Source: Oceanospirillum sanctuarii (lineage in GTDB: Bacteria; Pseudomonadota; Gammaproteobacteria; Pseudomonadales; Halomonadaceae). Taken from it: DNA of 64,000 nt. Positions 10,131 through 16,963 of this stretch are shown in pieces. The DNA is taken from the NCBI RefSeq assembly GCF_002150805.1, contig NZ_MTBA01000001.1, positions 455,854 through 519,853 on the forward strand, written 5' to 3'. The position numbers and the translations under genes were made by a program. Every line of letters starts with the position of its first letter. Positions within the stretch are counted from its first letter, which is position 1. The notes beneath the pieces were generated by a model. The model was not told where the DNA came from, ran no database searches, and saw nothing but the letters and a program-made list of their open reading frames with translations.

Positions 10131-10304
10131 TTAGGCTGCTTTTGCAACGTTTCTTTTCTTCTGTTGGATTTGTGTACAGGAACGGCAGAACTCAAGGTAG
10201 CGAGCCTCAAGAGGCAGATAAAAAACCGAGCGGGGTAAGCGTCTGAAGCAGGCACCGCAGATATAGCCGGAAAAATGACCGTTATAGAAGGACTGTTGTT
10301 TCAT
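10131..10304 (-). CDS. Small CxxC-CxxC protein (putative zinc ribbon)
   Basis: 57 aa. The start at 10304 is chosen because AGAGGT lies 5 nt upstream; an open frame extends further upstream but has no ribosome-binding site. Two CxxC pairs (CGAC and CRSC, about 20 residues apart) suggest a single zinc ribbon or rubredoxin-like knuckle. The C-terminus is basic (QQKKRNVAKAA), so nucleic-acid binding is possible. It lies alone between fabV and lrgA. I do not recognise the family and infer only metal binding. Confidence 0.6.
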   Translation of the reverse strand: MKQQSFYNGHFSGYICGACFRRLPRSVFYLPLEARYLEFCRSCTQIQQKKRNVAKAA

Positions 10305-10499
10305 AGTGACCTCTTTGCGGACAGATAAGGCTTTGGAACTGTTCAAATAGTGAAAGCTCAGAGGCAAGGGGCTTAGCTTATGGTGTTTTAAACGCAATAA
10401 AAGCCAGCTCTTATTAAACCTCTGGCAACTATATTGGTGTGTATTTTGTGTTGTCCGTGTGACACTGATATTAAGCCGCCCTTTTGGGGGTTTTTACCT

Positions 10500-10513
10500 T
10501 TGATCTATATCAT
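10500..10513. promoter_or_regulatory. FNR/ANR-like box upstream of lrgAB
   Basis: TTGAT-CTAT-ATCAT matches the FNR/ANR consensus TTGAT-N4-ATCAA at 9 of 10 positions. It is centred about 56 bp upstream of the lrgA start, a plausible activator position, and suggests control by oxygen. This is a motif match only. Confidence 0.5.
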
Positions 10514-10562
10514 TTAGAGTTCCGGAAAGGCATCATGCCAAAACCAAATTTCAAACGGGTGT

Positions 10563-10952
10563 ATGGACGCTATGCTGTTCGGTTTTCTTGTTTTGCTGTT
10601 CTGTCAGTTTCTTGGTGAGCTGATTGTTCGATATCTGGATTGGCCATTTCCCGGGCCAGTGGTAGGGATGGTTCTTCTGCTGATTGGCCTGATTATCAAT
10701 GGTGGTGTTCCTCAGGGGGTGCGTCAGGCAAGTGAAGGCCTGCTGACCTATTTGGCTCTGTTATTTGTTCCGGCAGGCGTTGGGCTGATGGTGCACTATC
10801 GCCTGATCGCAGCAGATGGTTTGGTGATAGCGACAGCTCTGGTGTTGAGCACTGCAGTGACCCTATTAGTGACCGGCGTGCTGCTAAACAAGCTGGCTGC
10901 AAAGCATATCGAATCAGCAGATCAGGCTAATGAGGAGAAAGGTCATGGATGA
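10563..10952 (+). CDS. lrgA: CidA/LrgA family holin-like membrane protein
   Basis: 129 aa, almost entirely hydrophobic, with four predicted membrane segments and the family hallmark LDWPFPGPVVGMVLL near the N-terminus, then VPAGVGLM. CidA/LrgA proteins form inner-membrane oligomers affecting murein hydrolase activity and export of small metabolites. It overlaps lrgB by 8 nt, so the two are translationally coupled. The symbol is by family resemblance. An FNR-like box precedes the gene. Confidence 0.88.
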   Translation: MDAMLFGFLVLLFCQFLGELIVRYLDWPFPGPVVGMVLLLIGLIINGGVPQGVRQASEGLLTYLALLFVPAGVGLMVHYRLIAADGLVIATALVLSTAVTLLVTGVLLNKLAAKHIESADQANEEKGHG

Positions 10953-11664
10953 GCTAAATACGCTGTGGGTTTATCTCTCTGCCAGTCCTATTATGAGCAT
11001 TATGGTGACCTTGGCGGCCTTTCTGATTGCGAGCCGAATAAACCGTTTGGCGGGTGGTAGTGCTTTTCTGCACCCGGTGATCGTTGCTATCGCTTTGATA
11101 GTTGCCTTTCTGATGCTGATCGATATGACTTATCAGCAGTATTTTGAAGGAGCGCAGTTCATCCATTTCCTGCTTGGACCTGCGACAGTCGCTTTGGCTG
11201 TGCCGCTTTACGATCATCTCGAGCGAGTCAAGCAGATGTTCTGGCCACTGATCATTGCCTGTATTTCCGGAATTATTACCGCAGCCGTTTCTACTATCGC
11301 GATTGTTGTTGGCATGGGAGGGAGTCGCGAGACAGTTCTCTCTTTGACGCCGAAATCAGTGACTTCACCTATTGCGATGGGAATTGCAGAAAAAATTGGC
11401 GGTTACCCGTCCCTGACAGCAGGCCTTGTACTGGTGACCGGTGCAATCGGTTGTGTGATCGGGCCTTTGCTGTTTAAAGCACTAAAAATTAATGATCACA
11501 GCGTGCAGGGCTTTACCATGGGCCTTGCAGCCCATGGTTTTGGTACCGCGCAGAGTTTTACTGTCAGCTCTGTTGCTGGTGCATTTGCCGGACTTGCAAT
11601 GGGGCTGACCGGCATGCTGAGTGCTTTTATCCTGCCTCTGGTGGTACGTTTTCTTGGGGTTTAA
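10945..11664 (+). CDS. lrgB: LrgB/CidB family membrane protein
   Basis: 239 aa from the ATG at 10945, which follows a strong GAGGAGAAAGG site inside the end of lrgA. It is a polytopic membrane protein with family segments HFLLGPATVALAVPLY, TPKSVTSPIAMGIAE and AAHGFGTAQSF. LrgB partners LrgA/CidA; plant and bacterial homologues transport glycolate, pyruvate or similar acids. The 3' end overlaps the end of the convergent EamA gene by 38 bp. Confidence 0.92.
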   Translation: MDELNTLWVYLSASPIMSIMVTLAAFLIASRINRLAGGSAFLHPVIVAIALIVAFLMLIDMTYQQYFEGAQFIHFLLGPATVALAVPLYDHLERVKQMFWPLIIACISGIITAAVSTIAIVVGMGGSRETVLSLTPKSVTSPIAMGIAEKIGGYPSLTAGLVLVTGAIGCVIGPLLFKALKINDHSVQGFTMGLAAHGFGTAQSFTVSSVAGAFAGLAMGLTGMLSAFILPLVVRFLGV

Positions 11665-12595
11665 GCTTCCCGTCTGATACCACGTCATCATTCAGGCTCG
11701 CAGCATTGCGAGCCTTTTCTTTTGCTTTTCTATCCGGCATTTGGCTTAAAGCCAGGCCTGCAATCACAAGAAAACTCGCAATGATTTGCCCCTGAGTAAA
11801 GCGCTCGTCCAGAATCAGGAAAGCCATAATCACAGTGAAAACCGGAATCAGATTGGTGTAGGCACTGGCGTGTGTGGCCTGAATCTGCTGCACTGACCAG
11901 TTGTAGAGCCCGTAAGCGCCCAGTGTTATTAAGGCTCCCAGATAAAGAATGGACAGGATGCCTTCCTGATGGAACACCATTTGACCTTCCGTAGAAAGTG
12001 CAAGGGGCAGGAAGAAAACGGTACCGAAAAACGACTGGAATGCGGTGATAAACCAGGCACTGTAACGGTCTGAGAGTTTCTTCAGGATCAGGGTGTAAAC
12101 GGCAGCACAGATCATAGCCATCAGCTCCATCAGGTTGCCAAAAACCGGATTGGGCGCGTTTTCATCCGCCTGGCTGCTGGTGCTTAAAAGAATGGCTCCG
12201 GCAATAGCGAGTCCAAAGCCCAGCATCGTCCAGACATTGACTCTTTCCTTCAGCCAGAAAGCAGCACCTATCGCCACCAGCATGGGAAGCAAGGCGGTAA
12301 TCATACCTGCCTGTGACGCGCTGGTGTTCTCAAGTGCAAGGCTTTCAAAAATGAAATAGAGCCCCGGTTCCGCAAAGGCTAATGCCAGCAGCCAGAGTTT
12401 ATCCTTGTGAGGAATATGCTCAGGTTTGAGCAGTTTCCAGAAAGGCAGGAAACAGATTGCGGCTACCAGCATACGGCCAAAAATCACCCATTCCGGCGGA
12501 TACCATTGAAAGGCGTATTTCAGGGCAATAAAGGAGCTGGCCCAGAGTAGCATGGCTAACAGGAGGGCAAAGGTGGCCATATAGCGTGGAGCCAT
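11627..12595 (-). CDS. EamA/DMT-family permease
   Basis: 322 aa with about ten hydrophobic helices and two EamA repeats: first FALLLAMLLWASSFIALKYA, second beginning at the LMELMAMICAAVYTLILKK segment. The drug/metabolite transporter superfamily exports diverse metabolites; the substrate cannot be told from sequence. The C-terminus after the last helix is a 40-residue hydrophilic tail that runs antiparallel into the end of lrgB (38-bp overlap), and the lrgB terminator lies inside it. The upstream HAO-like gene is separated by a terminator. Confidence 0.88.
   Translation of the reverse strand: MAPRYMATFALLLAMLLWASSFIALKYAFQWYPPEWVIFGRMLVAAICFLPFWKLLKPEHIPHKDKLWLLALAFAEPGLYFIFESLALENTSASQAGMITALLPMLVAIGAAFWLKERVNVWTMLGFGLAIAGAILLSTSSQADENAPNPVFGNLMELMAMICAAVYTLILKKLSDRYSAWFITAFQSFFGTVFFLPLALSTEGQMVFHQEGILSILYLGALITLGAYGLYNWSVQQIQATHASAYTNLIPVFTVIMAFLILDERFTQGQIIASFLVIAGLALSQMPDRKAKEKARNAASLNDDVVSDGKLKPQENVPPEAG
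11695..11723 (+). terminator. Terminator of lrgAB, inside the convergent permease gene
   Basis: Perfect stem GGCTCGCA/TGCGAGCC with a GCAT loop, then TTTTCTTTT on the plus strand. It lies 31 nt after the lrgB stop, within the coding sequence of the convergent EamA gene. Confidence 0.75.
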
Positions 12596-12724
12596 TGTTC
12601 TTCTCGCTGTAAACAGGAAATAAAGAGATATAGGGTAGAGGGCAAGATTAGGCTTGGTAGATATTGCTGTCCAGCGAGAAAATGATCAGTCGAATAGAAT
12701 GTCCGATTACTGAAAATTAAAACG

Positions 12725-12758
12725 ACAAAAGCCCCTGCAGAGCAGGGGCTTTTGGTTT
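12725..12758. terminator. Terminator after the octaheme cytochrome gene
   Basis: Stem AAAAGCCCCTGC/GCAGGGGCTTTT with a 3-nt loop and A/T runs on both sides. On the minus strand it lies about 30 nt after the stop of the cytochrome gene. Confidence 0.85.
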
Positions 12759-12783
12759 TCTAAGGGCAGAAAAGAAGCTTTTC

Positions 12784-14121
12784 TTAGTCTTCGATCTTGC
12801 CGGTTTCTAGGCGTTTCTTATGAATACCCTGCAGCTTGTACAGATCCTGCTGCAGTTCGAAGAAACCATGCCAGTGAGCATAGTCCGGAGCGCCCATCAT
12901 AGCGCCGTGACGTGCACGACGGCCTTCGTGGTGCCATAGATGATAGAAAGTGATCTGGAATTCATCGGTCCACGGATTGTCCTTCAGCAGACCTTTCTCT
13001 TTCAGTTCATCCAGCATTTTCTTAGCAGGTGCGTAGTACTCAACATTGTAGAGTTTTACGGCTTTATCGCCTTGCTTGAAGAAGCCTTCGGTGTGACGCG
13101 AGCTGTGACAAGAGCTACATACCTGCTCCATCTTCTTACGACCTTCAACACCGTTGCCCAGAAGAGGACTCAGAACATCGTCAGAGTTACGAACCTTGGA
13201 TTCTTTCGCCCACAGGTTCCAGTAAAGACGTTCGGTAATGTTGTGGGTTGTGCTCAGCTCACCAATACCACTCATGTGACAGGTTGCACAGGTCGGTGCT
13301 CGGTAATCACCTGGCTCCCAACCATCTGGTGGGGAATCCCATTTCCAGTTGTTGCCATCGGCATTAAATACATGGCCGTGTTTGCTGTTGTTGTACACCT
13401 CAATATCCGGATGGTCCGGGCCAAGGTGACAGGACGCACAAGCTGCTGGTTTGCGGGCTTCTGCAATGGAGAACTTGTGACGGGTATGGCAGGCAGAGCA
13501 GTTACCGGTAGCCCCGTCAGGGTAGATGTTACCCATGCCAGCATTTGGCCAGGTTGTCGGATCAGGTCGACCTTCTTTATCCAGCTTGATCTCAGTACCG
13601 TGACACTGGATACAGCCGGTTTCGTTTGGTGCTCCGCCCAGTTCTTTGTTGTTACGGCCCTCATGCACTTTTACCAGAGCATGCAGGCTGTCTTTCGGAA
13701 TAATCTGGTGGTAAGAACGGAAGTGACCACTCTGATTGAACTGCTCCTGTTCTTTCGGGTGGCAACGGCCACAGGTGGCAGGAGATACCAGAGGTGAGAT
13801 GTACACATTCTTCAGGTCACCCTTGTTGTGCAGTTGCGCATCAGGCTGGCCTTTCTTAGCTGCGTGACAGTCATTACAGCCCACACTGACATGGCTGTGT
13901 CGGCTATCTTTCCAGTCGGCAACAATACCCGGCTGTACTTTCTGGTGACAGCTGATACAGGCTTTGTCGGTTTCACTTAAACCACGCTTGAAGTTCAGGG
14001 TTTTAACCTGGCTCATATCCGTGCTGGTTTTCGACTCGGCCGCCATTCCAGCGCTACTGAAGGCCAGCAGGCAGAGTGCCAGCAGTATCAGTATCGGGCG
14101 GTAGACGTTTCTTATGGTCAT
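12784..14121 (-). CDS. Octaheme c-type cytochrome, hydroxylamine-oxidoreductase-like
   Basis: About 445 aa, periplasmic: the N-terminal signal peptide ends near SSAGMAA. Eight CxxCH haem sites occur in order: CISCH, CNDCH, CGRCH, CIQCH, CSACH, CASCH, CATCH, CSSCH. The C-terminal signature WHHEGRRARHGAMMGAPDY followed by AHWHGFFE is characteristic of the HAO family. Members either oxidise hydroxylamine or, in non-nitrifiers (epsilon-Hao type), are thought to reduce nitrite to hydroxylamine. The tetraheme NapC/NirT-type quinol dehydrogenase 73 nt upstream points to the electron-accepting, reductive role. The start at 14121 has GAGG upstream; ATGs at 14133 and 14136 are alternatives. Whether the P460-crosslinking Tyr is present could not be decided by eye. 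Confidence 0.88.
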   Translation of the reverse strand: MTIRNVYRPILILLALCLLAFSSAGMAAESKTSTDMSQVKTLNFKRGLSETDKACISCHQKVQPGIVADWKDSRHSHVSVGCNDCHAAKKGQPDAQLHNKGDLKNVYISPLVSPATCGRCHPKEQEQFNQSGHFRSYHQIIPKDSLHALVKVHEGRNNKELGGAPNETGCIQCHGTEIKLDKEGRPDPTTWPNAGMGNIYPDGATGNCSACHTRHKFSIAEARKPAACASCHLGPDHPDIEVYNNSKHGHVFNADGNNWKWDSPPDGWEPGDYRAPTCATCHMSGIGELSTTHNITERLYWNLWAKESKVRNSDDVLSPLLGNGVEGRKKMEQVCSSCHSSRHTEGFFKQGDKAVKLYNVEYYAPAKKMLDELKEKGLLKDNPWTDEFQITFYHLWHHEGRRARHGAMMGAPDYAHWHGFFELQQDLYKLQGIHKKRLETGKIED

Positions 14122-14209
14122 GTTAAACCTCATCATCCTTTCGGTTTGCTTCTGTGGGGCGAAGCGATTGAATAAGCGAATGCTTTTATTATTTGTCCGT
14201 GCGCTTTAA

Positions 14210-14794
14210 CTATTTGACTGAGCTGACTGATGTGGTCGTAACGGGGCCGAAGTGACGCTTAAGCTCTTGCTCAAGGTCCTTGTGGCCAACGCTGTGGCAG
14301 TCAATACAGGTTTTTTCTGTGGTGCCCATAAAGTAAGGCTTGTGAGCGACAAACTGTTTGTTACTTCGTTCGGAACCGGTCCGCAGATTGTTGTGGCACT
14401 TGAGGCAGCCTGAGTCATAAACAAACTCGTTAGCCCGCTCTCGTTTGGCGTACCAATCAACATCATCTGCACCCAGAACAAACTCTTTCCAGACGTCCCA
14501 TGCGCCGCTTTTGGCTTTGACATAGAGGTAGGAAACGTAATTGTCCTGAGGGAGGTGGCAGTCTGAACAAAGTGCCTGAACACCCTTGGTGGAGGCTCCG
14601 CCATGTTTGTCATTCAGAAATGAAGCCTGCATAGGTTTCATGCTGTGACATCCACCGCAGAATGTCTGATCGGAAGTAGCGTGTAGTGCGTAATCGGTTC
14701 CCATCCAACTGAACACGGAGAAAAGTCCCAGTAACGCACCAATCACGACAACAGCGAGCAACCCTTTTTTTATTTTGGAATTCCGTTGTGTCAA
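14210..14794 (-). CDS. Membrane-anchored tetraheme cytochrome c, NapC/NirT/NrfH family
   Basis: 194 aa. One N-terminal membrane helix (GLLAVVVIGALLGLFSVFSW) is followed by four CxxCH sites (CGGCH, CSDCH, CLKCH, CIDCH) on the periplasmic side. The family oxidises quinol and passes electrons to a periplasmic reductase. It is first in a two-gene operon with the octaheme cytochrome, so the pair forms a plausible quinol-to-Hao electron route. The start codon appears to be TTG at 14794: the frame has an in-frame stop a few codons further upstream and no ATG before the haem domain. The initiation site is therefore uncertain. Confidence 0.87.
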   Translation of the reverse strand: MTQRNSKIKKGLLAVVVIGALLGLFSVFSWMGTDYALHATSDQTFCGGCHSMKPMQASFLNDKHGGASTKGVQALCSDCHLPQDNYVSYLYVKAKSGAWDVWKEFVLGADDVDWYAKRERANEFVYDSGCLKCHNNLRTGSERSNKQFVAHKPYFMGTTEKTCIDCHSVGHKDLEQELKRHFGPVTTTSVSSVK

Positions 14795-14903
14795 TTCTCT
14801 TACTCTCTGTGAGGGAATTTACCTGCAAGGGTAGCCTAAGCACTTATTTATGCACAATAAAAGAGCATGAAAAACGGAACTTTTTTGTAAAGGGATAGTA
14901 ACG

Positions 14904-14917
14904 CCTAATATATTAGG
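14904..14917. promoter_or_regulatory. 14-bp perfect palindrome upstream of the cytochrome operon
   Basis: CCTAATATATTAGG is a perfect inverted repeat, 110 bp upstream of the tetraheme cytochrome start. It could be an operator for that operon; no known regulator motif was matched. Confidence 0.35.
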
Positions 14918-14939
14918 AGAAGGAGTATTAAAAATGACG

Positions 14940-14970
14940 AATAGCCTGCGGCTGATCTCCGCAAGCTATT
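14940..14970 (-). terminator. Probable terminator of the thiolase-like gene
   Basis: 12-bp stem AATAGCCTGCGG/CCGCAAGCTATT (one wobble) with a 7-nt loop. It lies 39 nt after the stop of the minus-strand gene ending at 15009. The T tract on the minus strand (CGTCATTTTTAA) is interrupted, so efficiency is uncertain. Confidence 0.5.
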
Positions 14971-15008
14971 GTTTTAAGTGACAGATGTGAGAAGTGATAA
15001 AAAGGGAG

Positions 15009-16040
15009 TTATTGGCGTTCGAGTAGTGCGATACCTTGCTTATAGCCAAGGCCGCCATTGCCATGAACCAAAGCCTGAGTTTTATGCTGCTGGAGTTGCT
15101 CGCAAACGGCGATCAGGCCGTTAAGTGCCGGATTATTCCAGGGAGCACGAGCCAGATTCATACCGCCAGTGCAAGTTAGCGCCTTGTTCTCCAACCAGCG
15201 GATAATCTCTTTTTCAGATTGAAGAGCACCCGCCTTCATCAGTAGAGCAAGGGGAACAACCGGATAACAGGTGTAAGCCTCCAGTAGAGTGTTATTGCCG
15301 TTAATGATTTCTTCGACATCAAGTCCTGACTGAACTTCTGCATAGTGCACGGCTTTTTCCAGAGCATGGTATCGAGCCAGTTCCCGGGCGAATTCAGGAC
15401 CGTCGTTTTCAGCGATACCCACGCCAACACCTTTAATAGCAACGGGCTCCATTAAGGGGGTTAAGGCTGTATCACTGTGCGTCACCACGACAAGGCCTTC
15501 AAAGTCGATTACGGGGTTCGCACAATCAACTCCGCGGAACAGGTCTGTTAAAGGCTCGTACCAGTTTTCTCCGGGTAACTTCAGCTCGTGAGTAACAGCT
15601 GTTTGTTTCAGGTTCTCAAAAATGGCATCTCTGAGACAAATAAAGCCATCGGTCGTTAAGCCTTCATGATCACAGAAATGTCGGGCAAGCAGGGTGTAGG
15701 CTTCCGGAATACTGTATTCAGGATAGATAACCATTTTTTCATGGCGCTCTTCCTGAGAGTAATCACTTTTAATAAAGTCCCGACCTGAGATAACGACAAG
15801 ATCAGCATCCCCATCCTGTATCAAACGATTTGCCACAGAAAGAGCTTCTATTGGCCCGCAACCGCTGCGGAAATGACCCTCTTCAACAGGGCTCTGCCAC
15901 GGTGTATTCAGATCATCGATAGTCAGAGTTGTGCTGCGAAAGCCATCTGCTTCAGCCTGTTGAATCAGGTCGCGTAGCGGCTGCAGATCTCCCTGATGAT
16001 TGACTGAGCGGGTGGCGGCGATAATAAGACTGTCGGCCAT
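15009..16040 (-). CDS. Thiolase-like protein (SCP2-type thiolase relative, possibly degenerate)
   Basis: 343 aa. Thiolase-fold features are SGCGPIEALSVANRLI with DADLVVISG (nucleophilic-Cys region), LEAYTCYPVVPLAL, TCTGGMNLARAPWNNPALN and HGNGGLGYKQG. The classic GHP histidine motif is replaced by RAP and the C-terminal Cys motif lacks its Cys, so catalysis as a normal thiolase is doubtful. The nearest relatives are probably the acetyl-CoA acetyltransferase-like proteins found with aromatic or fatty-acid catabolism genes. It is the last of four minus-strand genes running from paaX; the 94-bp gap from the DUF2889 gene leaves operon membership open. Confidence 0.7.
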   Translation of the reverse strand: MADSLIIAATRSVNHQGDLQPLRDLIQQAEADGFRSTTLTIDDLNTPWQSPVEEGHFRSGCGPIEALSVANRLIQDGDADLVVISGRDFIKSDYSQEERHEKMVIYPEYSIPEAYTLLARHFCDHEGLTTDGFICLRDAIFENLKQTAVTHELKLPGENWYEPLTDLFRGVDCANPVIDFEGLVVVTHSDTALTPLMEPVAIKGVGVGIAENDGPEFARELARYHALEKAVHYAEVQSGLDVEEIINGNNTLLEAYTCYPVVPLALLMKAGALQSEKEIIRWLENKALTCTGGMNLARAPWNNPALNGLIAVCEQLQQHKTQALVHGNGGLGYKQGIALLERQ

Positions 16041-16134
16041 GGTGACTCCGTTTATTCTTGTTATTAGGGCTATTGCTTATAGTTTATGCTGCTCGGAGGA
16101 AAAACATAAGGGATTAATCCCTTACAGGAGTCTC

Positions 16135-16758
16135 TCAGGCATCTTTATTTTCCAATGGAATAACTTTTTCTGCGCTTTTGTGATGTTCCGGCCAAAGTCT
16201 TTTGGCAACAGGGCTGGTATCAGCCAATGCGTGGCAAGTATTCATAATCGCCGGAGGCTTGTCGTTTGCCTCATCCTGTTTTTTCAGTTCTTCATACAAT
16301 GCTTGAAAGGCTGTGGTTGCCATTGGCCCCAGCAGTTCTGTGTGATGGGTGCAGCCAGCGGCATGGCCCAACAACTCTTTCACTTTTTTGTTCCAGCCGG
16401 GTCCGATTTGCAGTCCTTTAAGCGCCCGGTAAGCTGGTGTGATATTGGGGCAGATAGCAAAAGGGGCGTGTTCTGTACTGGCCTCGGCATCATGGATTGT
16501 GAGTTGGGTGTCGATGGTGATGCGCAACCACATCTCATGCAGAGGTTCTCCCGCCGGAATAAAACCGCCACGGTCTTCATTGGGAATAGGATAGGTTTTA
16601 ATGTCTGTCATGTGGCCTTCGATATCCCATAAGCCATCATCACGCTTGTAGGCGTTACAGGTTACAGTTCGGGTATGGATCAACTGGCGCGAAGCCGCTG
16701 GAGACAGAGACATAGTCGGAAACCTGAAATCAAAATTGCGGTAATGGAGGTTATTCAT
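16135..16758 (-). CDS. DUF2889 domain protein
   Basis: 207 aa. The whole length matches the DUF2889 pattern as I know it: a DDGLWDIEGHMTDIKTY segment near the N-terminus, GEPLHEMWLRITID, APFAICPNITPAYRALKGL, and AGCTHHTELLGPMATTAFQAL near the C-terminus. Conserved His and Cys residues (GCTHH) suggest metal or ligand binding, but no function is known. Such genes occur near aromatic-acid degradation genes, which fits the paaX neighbourhood. A shorter start at the internal Met of MSLSPAAS (16713) is possible. Confidence 0.8.
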   Translation of the reverse strand: MNNLHYRNFDFRFPTMSLSPAASRQLIHTRTVTCNAYKRDDGLWDIEGHMTDIKTYPIPNEDRGGFIPAGEPLHEMWLRITIDTQLTIHDAEASTEHAPFAICPNITPAYRALKGLQIGPGWNKKVKELLGHAAGCTHHTELLGPMATTAFQALYEELKKQDEANDKPPAIMNTCHALADTSPVAKRLWPEHHKSAEKVIPLENKDA

Positions 16759-16854
16759 CCGTCAGTGGAGGGCTGAATGTGATTAAGTATATCAAAAACA
16801 GTAGGTTAGACTGAAATGGCAGCTGACTTGCAGGTCAATTTAGTGACCGGTAAT

Positions 16855-16888
16855 GCTGTGAGAGGAAGCCGATAAGCTGTGAGAGGAA
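16855..16888. repeat. Short direct repeat between the DUF2889 and reductase genes
   Basis: GCTGTGAGAGGAA occurs at 16855-16867 and again at 16876-16888, a 21-bp period (two helical turns), in the 205-bp gap upstream of the DUF2889 gene. It may be a tandem operator; no regulator is recognised. Confidence 0.5.
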
Positions 16889-16918
16889 ACACAGACGCGA
16901 GTTTTGGTCAGACATGTA

Positions 16919-16942
16919 GCGGTGGTACAGAGGTACCACCGC
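16919..16942 (-). terminator. Strong hairpin after the ferredoxin reductase gene
   Basis: Perfect 10-bp stem GCGGTGGTAC/GTACCACCGC with a 4-nt loop, 22 nt after the stop of the minus-strand reductase. It has no T tract, so it is a stabilising or weak terminator hairpin rather than a textbook terminator. Confidence 0.45.
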
Positions 16943-16963
16943 GAGAAGAGCTTTTCAGAACAA

